Shown one piece after another: positions 45,403-54,350 of a stretch of DNA of 64,000 nucleotides. This stretch comes from Thauera sp. 2A1. GTDB taxonomy: Bacteria; Pseudomonadota; Gammaproteobacteria; Burkholderiales; Rhodocyclaceae. The first letter of the stretch is position 1. Each line of letters opens with the position of its first letter. The notes below the pieces were generated by a model, which saw nothing but the letters and a program-made list of their open reading frames with translations, ran no database searches and was not told the DNA's origin. The position numbers were made by a program, and so were the translations under genes. Where the stretch lies: NCBI RefSeq assembly GCF_009469595.2, contig NZ_SSXV01000002.1:186001-250000 (forward strand). Reading direction: 5' to 3'.

Positions 45403-45570
45403 ATGACCGCGAAAGTCATTCTGCCCCTGCTTGCCTTGCTGTTCCTGCTCTTCAGTGTCGCCCGGCTGGCTGCGGCGGGCTGGAGGGTCACTCCGGCGAG
45501 CAAGGCCTGGCTGTTGATCGGCACAATCTTCTCAGCCGTGTCACTCTGGCTGTGGTTCCACGTGGCCTGA
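45403..45570 (+). CDS. Small two-helix membrane protein
   Basis: A 55-residue frame starting MTAKVILPLLALLFLLFSVA and ending SAVSLWLWFHVA. It has two hydrophobic helices (about residues 4-20 and 34-52) joined by a short loop with Arg, Lys and Thr. The start follows six bases after the TIGR02270 stop with only a weak ribosome binding site, so expression would depend on coupling. Codon use resembles the neighbours. A product of this size so near T6SS genes could be an accessory inner-membrane protein; function unknown. Confidence 0.55.
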   Translation: MTAKVILPLLALLFLLFSVARLAAAGWRVTPASKAWLLIGTIFSAVSLWLWFHVA

Positions 45571-45693
45571 CAAGTGCCGCCCTACGAATGTGTCAAGCGC
45601 GCAGGCGGGCGCTGTTGCGCCGTTATCGCTCTCCGCCTTGGATTGTCCCATTTCCACCGTGCCTCAAGACTGACTTTGCGACTGCCCATCCAC

Positions 45694-45715
45694 GCACAGG
45701 TCCGGAAACCTGTGC
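45694..45715. terminator. Bidirectional terminator-like hairpin
   Basis: A perfect 8-bp stem, GCACAGGT pairing with ACCTGTGC, around the loop CCGGAA, placed between the convergent ends of the small membrane-protein gene and ppk2. It has no T-tract on either side. The position suggests it blocks read-through from both directions. Confidence 0.5.
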
Positions 45716-45730
45716 TGGCAGCGAAGAGCG

Positions 45731-46537
45731 TCACTTCGCCAGCATCCCGCTCGTCAAGTGTGCCTCGTCATACGCAAAGACAACTTCCGGATTCGGCAGC
45801 ACCAGGTCGCGATCCTTGCCATCGTAATGCAGGCGCATCAGCAGGTCCTTGATGAGGTTGATGCGAGCGACCTCCTTGTTGTCGGCGCGCACCACCGTCC
45901 AGGGTGCGGACAGGGTGTGGGTGCGCGCGAACATCTCATTGCGTGCCTGGCTGTAGCCGGCCCAGTGCTTGAGTGCCTCCGCGTCGATCGGGCTCATCTT
46001 CCACTGCTTGAGCGGATCCTTGCGCCGATCCTGCAGGCGCTTTTTCTGCTCCGCCTGGCTGATGTCGAGGTAGTACTTGAACAGCTTGATGCCCGATCGC
46101 ACGAGCATGTGCTCGAAATCGGGGACGGTCTCCATGAACTCGTCGTAGTCCGCCTCGCTGCAGAAACCCATGACCCGCTCGACGCCTGCGCGGTTGTACC
46201 AGCTTCGGTTGAACAGGACGAATTCCTGACATGCGGGGAGGTGGGGGACATAGCGCTGGAAATACCAGGTGCCGCGGTCACGATCGGACGGCCTGCCGAG
46301 CGCCACCACGCGGGTCTCTCGCGGGCTCAGGTGCTGGATGATGCGCTTGATCGTGCCGTCCTTCCCGGCGCCGTCGCGGCCTTCGAGAATCACCAGGATT
46401 CTGTCGTTGCACTTGATGAAGTGGCGCTGCAGCTTTACCAATTCGATCTGCAGGGCGTGAAGGGTCTCTTTGTATTCCTTCTTGCCGATGTGCGGGGCGA
46501 CGTGCGCTGCGTCGTCGTGATTGGATTTCTTGTTCAT
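45731..46537 (-). CDS. ppk2: Polyphosphate kinase 2 (PPK2 family)
   Basis: A 268-residue PPK2-family kinase that transfers phosphate between polyphosphate and nucleotides. The Walker A motif is GRDGAGKD (residues 53-60), followed by the lid RDRGTWYFQRYV near 86-97, then FVLFNRSWYNRAGVERVMGF and the basic RLQDRRKDPLKQWKMSPID. The start was set at the ATG at 46537 (MNKKSNHDD) with a modest upstream site; longer in-frame starts run into low-complexity sequence. A diverged, broken copy lies at 58544-59130 in the same orientation. The gene sits at the junction between the T6SS genes and the caspase/TPS block. Confidence 0.93.
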   Translation of the reverse strand: MNKKSNHDDAAHVAPHIGKKEYKETLHALQIELVKLQRHFIKCNDRILVILEGRDGAGKDGTIKRIIQHLSPRETRVVALGRPSDRDRGTWYFQRYVPHLPACQEFVLFNRSWYNRAGVERVMGFCSEADYDEFMETVPDFEHMLVRSGIKLFKYYLDISQAEQKKRLQDRRKDPLKQWKMSPIDAEALKHWAGYSQARNEMFARTHTLSAPWTVVRADNKEVARINLIKDLLMRLHYDGKDRDLVLPNPEVVFAYDEAHLTSGMLAK

Positions 46538-46669
46538 GGTCGGCTCCAGACAGCGGATGGAATGGGCGATGGTCATTCCTTCTTGACCAAGCCCGTCGGC
46601 TGTTGCGGGGGCGAGGTCCTCGCGTGCAGGAGGGCTCACCATTTTTTTCCGGCACCGTGTGCTCTGGTT

Positions 46670-49609
46670 TCATCGGCCGGTCGTTCGGGCCAGCGGTAGC
46701 TCGCCGAGCGGCGGCGGTGCAATCAACTGGGGAGTCTGCGGCCCCACGCTCTTGTCGCGGAGCCTTTCGACGATGGGCCGGGCGGCAGTGAAAACTTCCT
46801 GCACCGTCACCAGGCCGTTGTTATCGGTGTCGGACGAGGGCGACAGGGCATCGATCAGGGCGTAAGTGAAAAGTCCATGCTTGCCGGGGGCGTATTCCTG
46901 CGATTCCTCGTCGCCCTTGGAGGCGACGATCAGGGAGAACAGCGACGCGGCCGAGCGTTTCATCAGCGAATAGGGCTCGAAGCGTCCTTCGATGTTTCTC
47001 GCCTGACAAGTATCGACAATCAGCAGCCGGCGGCCGGCGGCTCCGCGCAGAGCCTCGAAGAACACCGTCCAGGGCAACAAGGACTCGAGCGTGCGTCCCT
47101 CGCGCAGTGCCTCTAGGTCGGCGGGTTCGGCGTCGCGCGGGACGAAGTAGTAGTTTCCAGCGGGGTCGCTGATGCCGTGCGAGGCCAGGAAAACGACCAC
47201 GGTGTCTTTTGGGCGTGTCTGGCTCAGAAAATCCAGGGCATCCAGGATTGCACGTCGATCCGGTTTGGTATTGGTGTCGTCGGTGAGCAACTGTGTGTTC
47301 ACCCGCCGGAAGTAGCTGCTGCCGCGCTGTCGGAGGGCTTCAGCGATACCCGCTGCGTCCGCTGCCCCGTAGGCAAGCTGCGCCCGGGGCGGCAATTTCG
47401 GAAAGGCGTTGATGCCTACCGCCAGCAGGTAAAGATCACCCGCGGGCGCCTTGTCCCCGATGGGATCGGATAGCTCGTAGTAGGTTTCGGCGACGCCCAT
47501 CGAGACGCCGGTGAAGGATTCGACCCGGATATTGTTACCGCGGTCAAAGAGCTCGACTTCGAGTTGGCGTTCGAAGCGTTCAGTCTCGCGTCCAGACAGG
47601 CGCCGCTGCTGACTTGGGGTGACCGGAATGTTGTTGACGAAGACGGTGAGGTCCTGCATGTCGAGCCGGTTTCTTTCGCCCTTGATCTGCAACTGAAGGC
47701 GCGGCTCGCCGTCCCGTCCTCGCTTCGTTGCCAACGGCTGCAGACTGAGCCGCGGCGGGGCGATGTCGCGCAGTTGGCCGATCTCGAAATTCGCAGCCGG
47801 GGTGTTCTGGCCAAGACTCCTAGTCGTGGTCGGCTTGATGGCGGCCAGGAATGCTGCGGCGACGACATCGGGGCGATACAGGATGCGGTCGAACTGCACC
47901 GCACGGTAGAAGTCGGGCGTGAGGTCTCGTCCCCGGTTGAAGTGCCAGCCGACGAAGTTGTCGCCGTAGACGGAGGACATGTAATAGCCGTTTGGAACCC
48001 AGGCGACCCAGTCGCGGCCATTGGAGTGCGGAAAATAGGCCAACTCCTCGTGGCCGTCGCTCATTCGATACCAGCGCAGGGTGCCGTCGGATAGCGCCGC
48101 GACGGCGAGTTTGCCGTTCTGAGCGATGTTTACGGCCCACGCGACTGCCGGCAGTTTTACGCTCCAGATTTCCTCGGCGTTCGCATCGAACAGCCGTAGT
48201 GCCCATTCCGTGCCCAGCAGCACGACCTTGCGCTTTGGGTGCAGGGCGTAGCTGCGGGACATTTCGTACTCGTCCAACAGCGCTTGCTTGCCGTTGATAG
48301 TGGGATCGAAGGAATCCTTCCACCGAGCCACCTCCATGCCCGGCGCATGTGTCAGCGGCCGAAAAGATTTCTCCTGCGATGTTTCTTCGAGCCCCTGATC
48401 ACCCGCAAGAAGGGGGGAGAAGCTCCGCATCGCCGTCTCGGTGCGTCGCGTTGGATAGCGCAGCAAGGAACCGTCGGCAGAAAGTTCGATTCTCCCCTGG
48501 GAAGCGCTGAAATCCACAATCTCGGGTCCGCGCCACGCATGGCGCTTGCCGTCTGGGCCCACGATGCCCACTCCCGGGTCCTCCGCCGCAAAGGCCATCG
48601 CGCCTTCGGCCATCGGCTGGACGTCGATAATGCGGTTGTTGGACACAGGAATCGACTGCAAGGCACCTCGGCCGCCGTCGGCCCAACGATACAGCGGCGT
48701 CTCGCCGCTGCCCCGGTAATCGCCGCCAGCGTAGAGATACCGCCCGTCGGAGGACCACCCAACACTGTTGAAGCCCGCTTGCGCGTCGACGCCTTCGATG
48801 CGTGGTCGATAAGCCTCGCTCAAGTCGCGCGCCTGGAGCAGGGTGATCGCCGGCTGGTCAAAAAAGCTTACGGCGAGCCAGCGGCCATCGGGTGAGAATC
48901 GAACGCTCGAGGGCTTGCTGCCGCCGGCGACTGTCCGCCGCCCCAACAGCTTGAAGTCGCGATCGTAGAGCCGCACCATGCCGTCCAAGGCGACCGTCAC
49001 CACCAGCCCGTCGAGCCGTTCATCGATCTCCATGATCTTGTCGCGGTAGTCGAGATCGCTCGCAACGACCTGGTAGTCCGATAGCCTGAGCCGGTGGAGC
49101 CCTCCACGCGCTTGCAGTCCAATCAGCAGGTGCTTGCCGTCCCGCGTCCAGGTAAGCGCCTGGAAGGCGTCCTTGAAGCCACCCACTCGGTGGATCAGTT
49201 CGCCGCTGGCGATGTCGAAAAGGTAGAGCGATGCGGCCCCATCCCAGTCCCAGCCTGTCCAGCCACCTGTCGCCACCGTCTTGCCATCGGGCGACACCGC
49301 CACAGCAAAGAGTTGGCCTTCGTGGCCCTTATCGATGGGTACGCGAAGCGTACGGATTAGTCGTGCCTCGGGCATCTGCCACACCCGCACCGTCTTGTCG
49401 TCGGAACAGGTGATGAGCCGGTTACGTGGCGTGTCCACCGCGATGCGGCGGATGAGGGTCGTGTGCATGCCGACCTCCACGCGCAGTACCGGCTCTGCAG
49501 TCGGGTCGCCGGCGCTGGCAGAGGCGACGCAAGTCAGCAGCAAGAAGCTACCGGCTGCCGCGAGCGCGAGCGCGAGAGTCAGAGTGAGTGAGGCGAGAGG
49601 CCGCTTCAC
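46670..49609 (-). CDS. Exported WD40-repeat caspase-like protein with an EF-hand-like loop
   Basis: A 979-residue protein. The signal peptide (LASLTLTLALALAAAGSFLL, then CVASASA) is followed by beta-propeller repeats over about residues 45-560 (RNRLITCSDDKTVRVWQMPE; LFAVAVSPDGKTVATGG). After a linker comes a peptidase C14 (caspase-like) domain from about 740, with catalytic H811 (FLASHGISD) and C868 (LIVDTCQA). Near the C-terminus DTDNNGLVTVQE (927-938) fits an EF-hand calcium loop. GTG at 49609 gives a clean signal peptide and lies 4 bases after the tpsA stop; an ATG at 49651 would overlap tpsA. Placed after tpsA, it may process TpsA or act in a calcium-gated response; this is inference. Confidence 0.85.
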   Translation of the reverse strand: MKRPLASLTLTLALALAAAGSFLLLTCVASASAGDPTAEPVLRVEVGMHTTLIRRIAVDTPRNRLITCSDDKTVRVWQMPEARLIRTLRVPIDKGHEGQLFAVAVSPDGKTVATGGWTGWDWDGAASLYLFDIASGELIHRVGGFKDAFQALTWTRDGKHLLIGLQARGGLHRLRLSDYQVVASDLDYRDKIMEIDERLDGLVVTVALDGMVRLYDRDFKLLGRRTVAGGSKPSSVRFSPDGRWLAVSFFDQPAITLLQARDLSEAYRPRIEGVDAQAGFNSVGWSSDGRYLYAGGDYRGSGETPLYRWADGGRGALQSIPVSNNRIIDVQPMAEGAMAFAAEDPGVGIVGPDGKRHAWRGPEIVDFSASQGRIELSADGSLLRYPTRRTETAMRSFSPLLAGDQGLEETSQEKSFRPLTHAPGMEVARWKDSFDPTINGKQALLDEYEMSRSYALHPKRKVVLLGTEWALRLFDANAEEIWSVKLPAVAWAVNIAQNGKLAVAALSDGTLRWYRMSDGHEELAYFPHSNGRDWVAWVPNGYYMSSVYGDNFVGWHFNRGRDLTPDFYRAVQFDRILYRPDVVAAAFLAAIKPTTTRSLGQNTPAANFEIGQLRDIAPPRLSLQPLATKRGRDGEPRLQLQIKGERNRLDMQDLTVFVNNIPVTPSQQRRLSGRETERFERQLEVELFDRGNNIRVESFTGVSMGVAETYYELSDPIGDKAPAGDLYLLAVGINAFPKLPPRAQLAYGAADAAGIAEALRQRGSSYFRRVNTQLLTDDTNTKPDRRAILDALDFLSQTRPKDTVVVFLASHGISDPAGNYYFVPRDAEPADLEALREGRTLESLLPWTVFFEALRGAAGRRLLIVDTCQARNIEGRFEPYSLMKRSAASLFSLIVASKGDEESQEYAPGKHGLFTYALIDALSPSSDTDNNGLVTVQEVFTAARPIVERLRDKSVGPQTPQLIAPPPLGELPLARTTGR

Positions 49610-49613
49610 GGCC

Positions 49614-52600
49614 CTATTGCAGCGATTTCGGCTTGCGGCGCAAGCTTTCATCGTCGTCCTCATCGGCGTAGACGACGGAGGGGCTGCCGAAAGCGCCACT
49701 CCGTCCCAGATCCACACTCTGAGCTAGGCCACGTCCGCCGCTGAAAAGCAGCACTCCCCCTTGAACTGCTACCGTGCCGTCGACGCCCGGTGTTCCGTTT
49801 CCGTCGGCGGCCATTTCCGTCCCGATGGTGGCCAGCGCGGCAGCAGTGTCCGCAGCCTGCAAGGCATCCGCAACCTGCGTCGATTTAGTCGTGCCCGCCG
49901 AGCCGGGTGGACCGGCGATGCCCACGTCGATCGCATCAGGGGCGGTCACCAAGATCTCGGGCAAAGCCGGCGCGGCCGGCCCGGAAGCCACTGGAATCGG
50001 AGGTGCATCAACCGGAGTGGCGCGCAAGGGACCCGGTGCGGGCGGGCCGACGGGAATATCGGGAACGGAGATCGGTAGTCGCGAAACTGTTGCAGTCGGA
50101 GCAGGCGACGCGTTGAAGGACGCCGCATTCACGACCACTGCGCTGGAGTTGGACGTGAGAGCGAAGCTCGCTGTCACGTCTCCGCTGGGCGAGTTGATAA
50201 CGATAGGGCCCTCGGCCCGCGCACCTTGCAGGTTGACCGTCGCACCGACACCCGATGCGGTCAGGTTCAGAGAGTCGACCCCCTGATTGTTCGGGTTCCA
50301 GATTGCAAGCCCCGGCGCTACCACGTCCACCGGGGCGCCGATGGGGTGAGTTATCGTGATGTTGCCGTTGTCCGAGTTCAGGCTCACTGGGCCGATCGTC
50401 TCCAGTTGGCCCATCGTCATGTTGCCGCGGGCGTTAAGCATGGTTGGTTGCGGCGTGGCTTCGAAGCCGAGAAGGCTGTCCGAGACGTGCACTGGCTGGA
50501 CGATATCGATGCTGCCGCTTGGCGCCGACAGCCAGAGCCCCCCCATCGGTTCCACCCGACCGCCATCGGCGGGATTGCGCAGCGTCATCGATCCGCCCGG
50601 ACCCGCGATCCACGTCTGGCGAAATCGCGATGCCGGAATCGGGTCGATGACAATGTTGCCGCCGGCCTGTGCCTTGAGCGCATTCGCTATGACGTCGCCG
50701 TCGACCTTGAAATCACGGCCCGCGCTGACCCAAAGCAAGTTGCAGCAGAATGTCGACAGATTGACGTCCCGCCCCGCCACGAGTTCAGCCGTGCCACCGA
50801 AATTGCCGCTGATGTCGTGTGCCGCGCGAATGTAAAGTGCGTCGGCTCGCAGGTTGGCTGCCACGGAGCCTGCCGCGGAGAGGGCTTCAATATCTTCGGC
50901 AGTGGCTTGGAAGTTGTCGATGCCGAGTTCGCCCTCTAACCGTACTGATTGCGGAAAGGTACTGTCGTCCGAAGTAACCTTGCTCCTGAACACCGCGCCG
51001 TCGATGATCTTCCCTGCCGTAGAGGTGATACGCAGCGTGCCAGCCGTCCGCACGGAAGGTGCGTTGATGTCTCCCTGAGCCAGCAACGTGACATTGCCTC
51101 GCCTAGCGTCGATGTCGCTGATGAAGGTGCAGACGGTTTCGGACGTGCAGTTGGTTTCATCAGTAGGAAGCGGGCCGATCGGCAGTGCCTTGATCGTCGT
51201 ATTCATCACAATTCCACCGGATCCTGCGGTGATGCTGATGTTCTCATCATTGGAATAGATGCGCTCGTTGACGTGGACTGCATTGCCCCCGTATAGATTC
51301 ACCGGGCCGGTGGTTGCCGGAATAGGCGCCTCGATGTACAAGGTGCCCCCACTCGATGCAATGTCGAGCGCGCCGGAGGTAACAAAGGGGGTATCGGGAT
51401 TGGGCTTGGGGGCCGAGGCATCGCCGACAGACAGATCTCCGCCGGCGGACACCGTGAGGGTGCCGTTTCCCGTGCGCAACTGTTTCCCTGCCGCTATGCG
51501 GACGGTGCCCAAGCGACCCTGCACCGTGAGGGCCGCATTGCGAGTCACGACGTCATCAGCGACGATGACATCGGTTCCGGCGATCAAGGTGATGGTGCCG
51601 GTGTCGGTGATGGCGTCGCGATCCTGGCCAATCTGGGAATTCACACGAATGTCCCGTCCGGCGTTGATCGCGAGGCTCGCCCCGGTACGCACGTTTTCCA
51701 CGCGCCGATCCACATTCACGTCGGTTGCCGCGGCAATGGCGGTTGTTCCGGTGGTTTCGTAGATGGGCTCACCGACCGTGACCGCGCCGCTCGTGGAGCG
51801 GAGGTCCACCGACCCGGTGGTGGCGTAGCTACCGCTCACCAGCTCACCGCCGGCGCTTACTGCAATCGGCGCAGCTCCGCTGCGCAGTTGTACCCCGGCG
51901 CCTTGGGCAACCGTGCCCGTGGCAGCGCTGACGCGAATGGCTCCCTCATTGGTGGCAATGGATTGCAGAAGATTCACCGTTCGACCGGCGGACAGGGTCG
52001 CTTTGCCACCGGCGACACCGCCCCGTCCATCCACCTGGGCACGCACTGCGATGTCCCGTCCCGCAGTCACCGAGAGGGGCGCGCCGCTGCGAAGATTCAG
52101 CACTTCGGCCTCGAGGTTGGCATCCTGCGCGGCAGTCAGTGTCAGCGCGCCGACCGTGCCGTCGATCCCTTGACCGAGGGTGACCGAGCCGCTTGTCGAC
52201 GCGAGGTTCACAGGGCCAGTCGTAGCCAGAATGCCGGTCGTAAAGTCGCTCCCCGCAATCAGGTCGATCGCGCCTCCGTACGCAAACACGCCTTTGGCCG
52301 ACGCGGTGACAATGCTGCCGGTGTTGGCCCGAACACGGATCATGCCGTTATTGGTGAGGAGGAAATCGTTGAGCTGCACGCTGCGCCCCGCGACGAGATC
52401 TATCGCGCCGCCGGCGCTGCCGCCGCGCCCGTCGACCTGCGCGTTCACCATCACGTCTCCGCCCGCGTTGGCCGTGAAGCTGCTGCCGTTTCGCAGGTTT
52501 ACCACCGGCTGGTTGATGCTCACGTTGCCGGCCGCGTTCACGCTGACCGGACCGGTGGCCGCGCTGATCGCCGTGTCGAGGCTGACGCTGCCACCCGTGG

Positions 52601-54260
52601 AAGTGAAACTCAGGGGGCCAGTCGTGATCATCGGGCCAGTGGACAGGTTGTTGCCGGTCCTCACCGAAATCGGTGCGCTCTGGGTGAACACACCCTTGCC
52701 TGCAGCTACGCGGACCGTCCCCCCGGCCGCGTCGAGGCTCACTGCCCCGTTGTTGGTCACGATGAAATCATTCACGTTGATGTCCTGGCCGGCCGTCAGC
52801 GTCAGGCCACCGCCCGAAATGCCGCCGCGGCCATCGATCATGGCGTTGACGTTGACATCGAGGTCGGCACGCAAGGTAGTGCTGGTGCCGGTACGCAGTG
52901 TCGTGTTTATGACGCGGGCCTCGTTAGGGCCGATGTCGAATGTCAGCGGATCGAGCAGTAGCGACCCCGCTGCGCCGAAGGGCGCGCTGGCATCGACTGC
53001 GCCGGCGAAGACCAGGCTTCCCTTGCCCGAAACCTCCACCTGCCCGCCATCGCCGCCCCGAGCGCCACCGCGAGCGCTGATGCTACCTGCGTAGCGCGTA
53101 TGCCCATCAGCCCAGACCACGATGTTGCCGCCCTTGCCGTCATCGGCGGCGTCGGCTGTCAGCGCTGCCCCTGCATCCACGGCGGTTGTTCGGGCGCGGT
53201 AGGTCGACCCGCGTCCCTGGAGCGCGCCACCCACATGGATCGTGCCGCCGCCCCTATCGCCGCTGACGTTAAGTTGCGAGCCGGCAGCGATGTGCACTGT
53301 GTCGCCGAGAATCTCGACTGTCCCGCCGCGCTGCCCAGCCTGCACGCCCTGGGCGCCGATCGTGCCGCGCACTTCGACCGTGCCGCCGTGACTCAGCAGC
53401 ACGACACGCCCGTCCTGCTGCAGTGCCGAATCCGCCTGAATGGTGCCGGACAGATTGATGACCTGATCGAGCACCGCCTTGGCTGTTGGTGCGTTGATCA
53501 GCACCACCTGACCACCCGTGGCCTCGATCTTGCCAGACTGTGAAATCAAGGCGCTCAAGGGTTTGCCGGCGCTATCCAGCAGGGTGAGCGCTTGCTCGGG
53601 CGCGAGCGCGACGTTGATCAGCCCGTCGCCGTACAGGTCCAGCGTGAAGGTGTCGCCCGCACCGAGCGCCACCTTGCCGAGGCGCGCCTGGATGAGTCCG
53701 CTATTGGCGACATGCGGGGCGACGAGCGCGACGAGCCCCCCGTCGGCCGCGCTCAGATGACCTTGGTTGCTGATGCCGGCGCCCGGCTTGCCGGCTTCGA
53801 GAAAGCGCAGCCGCCCTGCCATGAAGTCCTGATCGCTGACATTTGCAGTGCTCGCGATCAGGCTGCCGACGTCTATCCGGGACCCGGGGCCGAAAACGAT
53901 TCCATTCGGATTGATCAATACGAACTGGCCGTTTGCCTCGATCCGGCCGAGGATCATCGAGAGCTGGCCACCCGTCACGCGATTCAGCGTCGCAGAGGTG
54001 CGCGACGGCTGGGCAAACACGACGGACTCTGGAGCATCGACGCCGAAGCTGCGCCAGTCGATCACTGCCCGATCGGTTCGCTGGTCGATGCGCGTGTTCG
54101 TGCCGGACTGGGAAACGCTGGCCGTTCCGGCACGTATGACAGCACCCTGAGGCGCAGCCCAGGTGGCGAACGAACAAAGGCCCAAGGACAACAGGGCCGC
54201 CACGAGGGGCAGAGGGCGGACGAACCTCGGGAGTGGGTGGGGGTGCTTCACCTGGTCCAT
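49614..54260 (-). CDS. TpsA filamentous-haemagglutinin-like exoprotein, locus 2
   Basis: A 1548-residue exoprotein. Signal peptide ends near FATWAAPQ, then the TPS domain with TLNRVTG and LINPNGIVFGP. A beta-helix follows. Four diverged repeats of about 134 residues, marked by DGRGG in the first three and by intervening LTAGQDINV, VAGRSVQL and LSAGRTVNL segments, run over about residues 445-1005. The C-terminal third is Pro/Ala-rich (PISVPDIPVGPPAPGPLRAT) and ends in a charged tail (VVYADEDDDESLRRKPKSLQ) with no toxin or cysteine motif. Start ATG follows AGGAGAAGGAG. The locus-2 TpsB gene lies 90 bases upstream; the caspase gene follows after 4 bases. It differs from locus-1 TpsA outside the TPS domain. 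Confidence 0.92.
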   Translation of the reverse strand: MDQVKHPHPLPRFVRPLPLVAALLSLGLCSFATWAAPQGAVIRAGTASVSQSGTNTRIDQRTDRAVIDWRSFGVDAPESVVFAQPSRTSATLNRVTGGQLSMILGRIEANGQFVLINPNGIVFGPGSRIDVGSLIASTANVSDQDFMAGRLRFLEAGKPGAGISNQGHLSAADGGLVALVAPHVANSGLIQARLGKVALGAGDTFTLDLYGDGLINVALAPEQALTLLDSAGKPLSALISQSGKIEATGGQVVLINAPTAKAVLDQVINLSGTIQADSALQQDGRVVLLSHGGTVEVRGTIGAQGVQAGQRGGTVEILGDTVHIAAGSQLNVSGDRGGGTIHVGGALQGRGSTYRARTTAVDAGAALTADAADDGKGGNIVVWADGHTRYAGSISARGGARGGDGGQVEVSGKGSLVFAGAVDASAPFGAAGSLLLDPLTFDIGPNEARVINTTLRTGTSTTLRADLDVNVNAMIDGRGGISGGGLTLTAGQDINVNDFIVTNNGAVSLDAAGGTVRVAAGKGVFTQSAPISVRTGNNLSTGPMITTGPLSFTSTGGSVSLDTAISAATGPVSVNAAGNVSINQPVVNLRNGSSFTANAGGDVMVNAQVDGRGGSAGGAIDLVAGRSVQLNDFLLTNNGMIRVRANTGSIVTASAKGVFAYGGAIDLIAGSDFTTGILATTGPVNLASTSGSVTLGQGIDGTVGALTLTAAQDANLEAEVLNLRSGAPLSVTAGRDIAVRAQVDGRGGVAGGKATLSAGRTVNLLQSIATNEGAIRVSAATGTVAQGAGVQLRSGAAPIAVSAGGELVSGSYATTGSVDLRSTSGAVTVGEPIYETTGTTAIAAATDVNVDRRVENVRTGASLAINAGRDIRVNSQIGQDRDAITDTGTITLIAGTDVIVADDVVTRNAALTVQGRLGTVRIAAGKQLRTGNGTLTVSAGGDLSVGDASAPKPNPDTPFVTSGALDIASSGGTLYIEAPIPATTGPVNLYGGNAVHVNERIYSNDENISITAGSGGIVMNTTIKALPIGPLPTDETNCTSETVCTFISDIDARRGNVTLLAQGDINAPSVRTAGTLRITSTAGKIIDGAVFRSKVTSDDSTFPQSVRLEGELGIDNFQATAEDIEALSAAGSVAANLRADALYIRAAHDISGNFGGTAELVAGRDVNLSTFCCNLLWVSAGRDFKVDGDVIANALKAQAGGNIVIDPIPASRFRQTWIAGPGGSMTLRNPADGGRVEPMGGLWLSAPSGSIDIVQPVHVSDSLLGFEATPQPTMLNARGNMTMGQLETIGPVSLNSDNGNITITHPIGAPVDVVAPGLAIWNPNNQGVDSLNLTASGVGATVNLQGARAEGPIVINSPSGDVTASFALTSNSSAVVVNAASFNASPAPTATVSRLPISVPDIPVGPPAPGPLRATPVDAPPIPVASGPAAPALPEILVTAPDAIDVGIAGPPGSAGTTKSTQVADALQAADTAAALATIGTEMAADGNGTPGVDGTVAVQGGVLLFSGGRGLAQSVDLGRSGAFGSPSVVYADEDDDESLRRKPKSLQ
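51240..52900 (-). repeat. Tandem 402-bp coding repeats in TpsA 2
   Basis: The DGRGG-coding stretch recurs at 52822, 52420 and 52018 on the plus coordinates, exactly 402 bases (134 codons) apart; a fourth, more diverged unit (QIGQDRDAITDTG) lies about one period further on. Each unit encodes about six beta-helix rungs. Boundaries are approximate. Unequal crossing-over between units could change the length of the stalk. Confidence 0.7.
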
Positions 54261-54350
54261 GGCCTTGCTCCTTCTCCTAGATGGTGCGACCGTGCCTAGT
54301 CACCTTCGTATCAGGAACGAATGGGCACTGATGGAAACATCGAACGTCGA

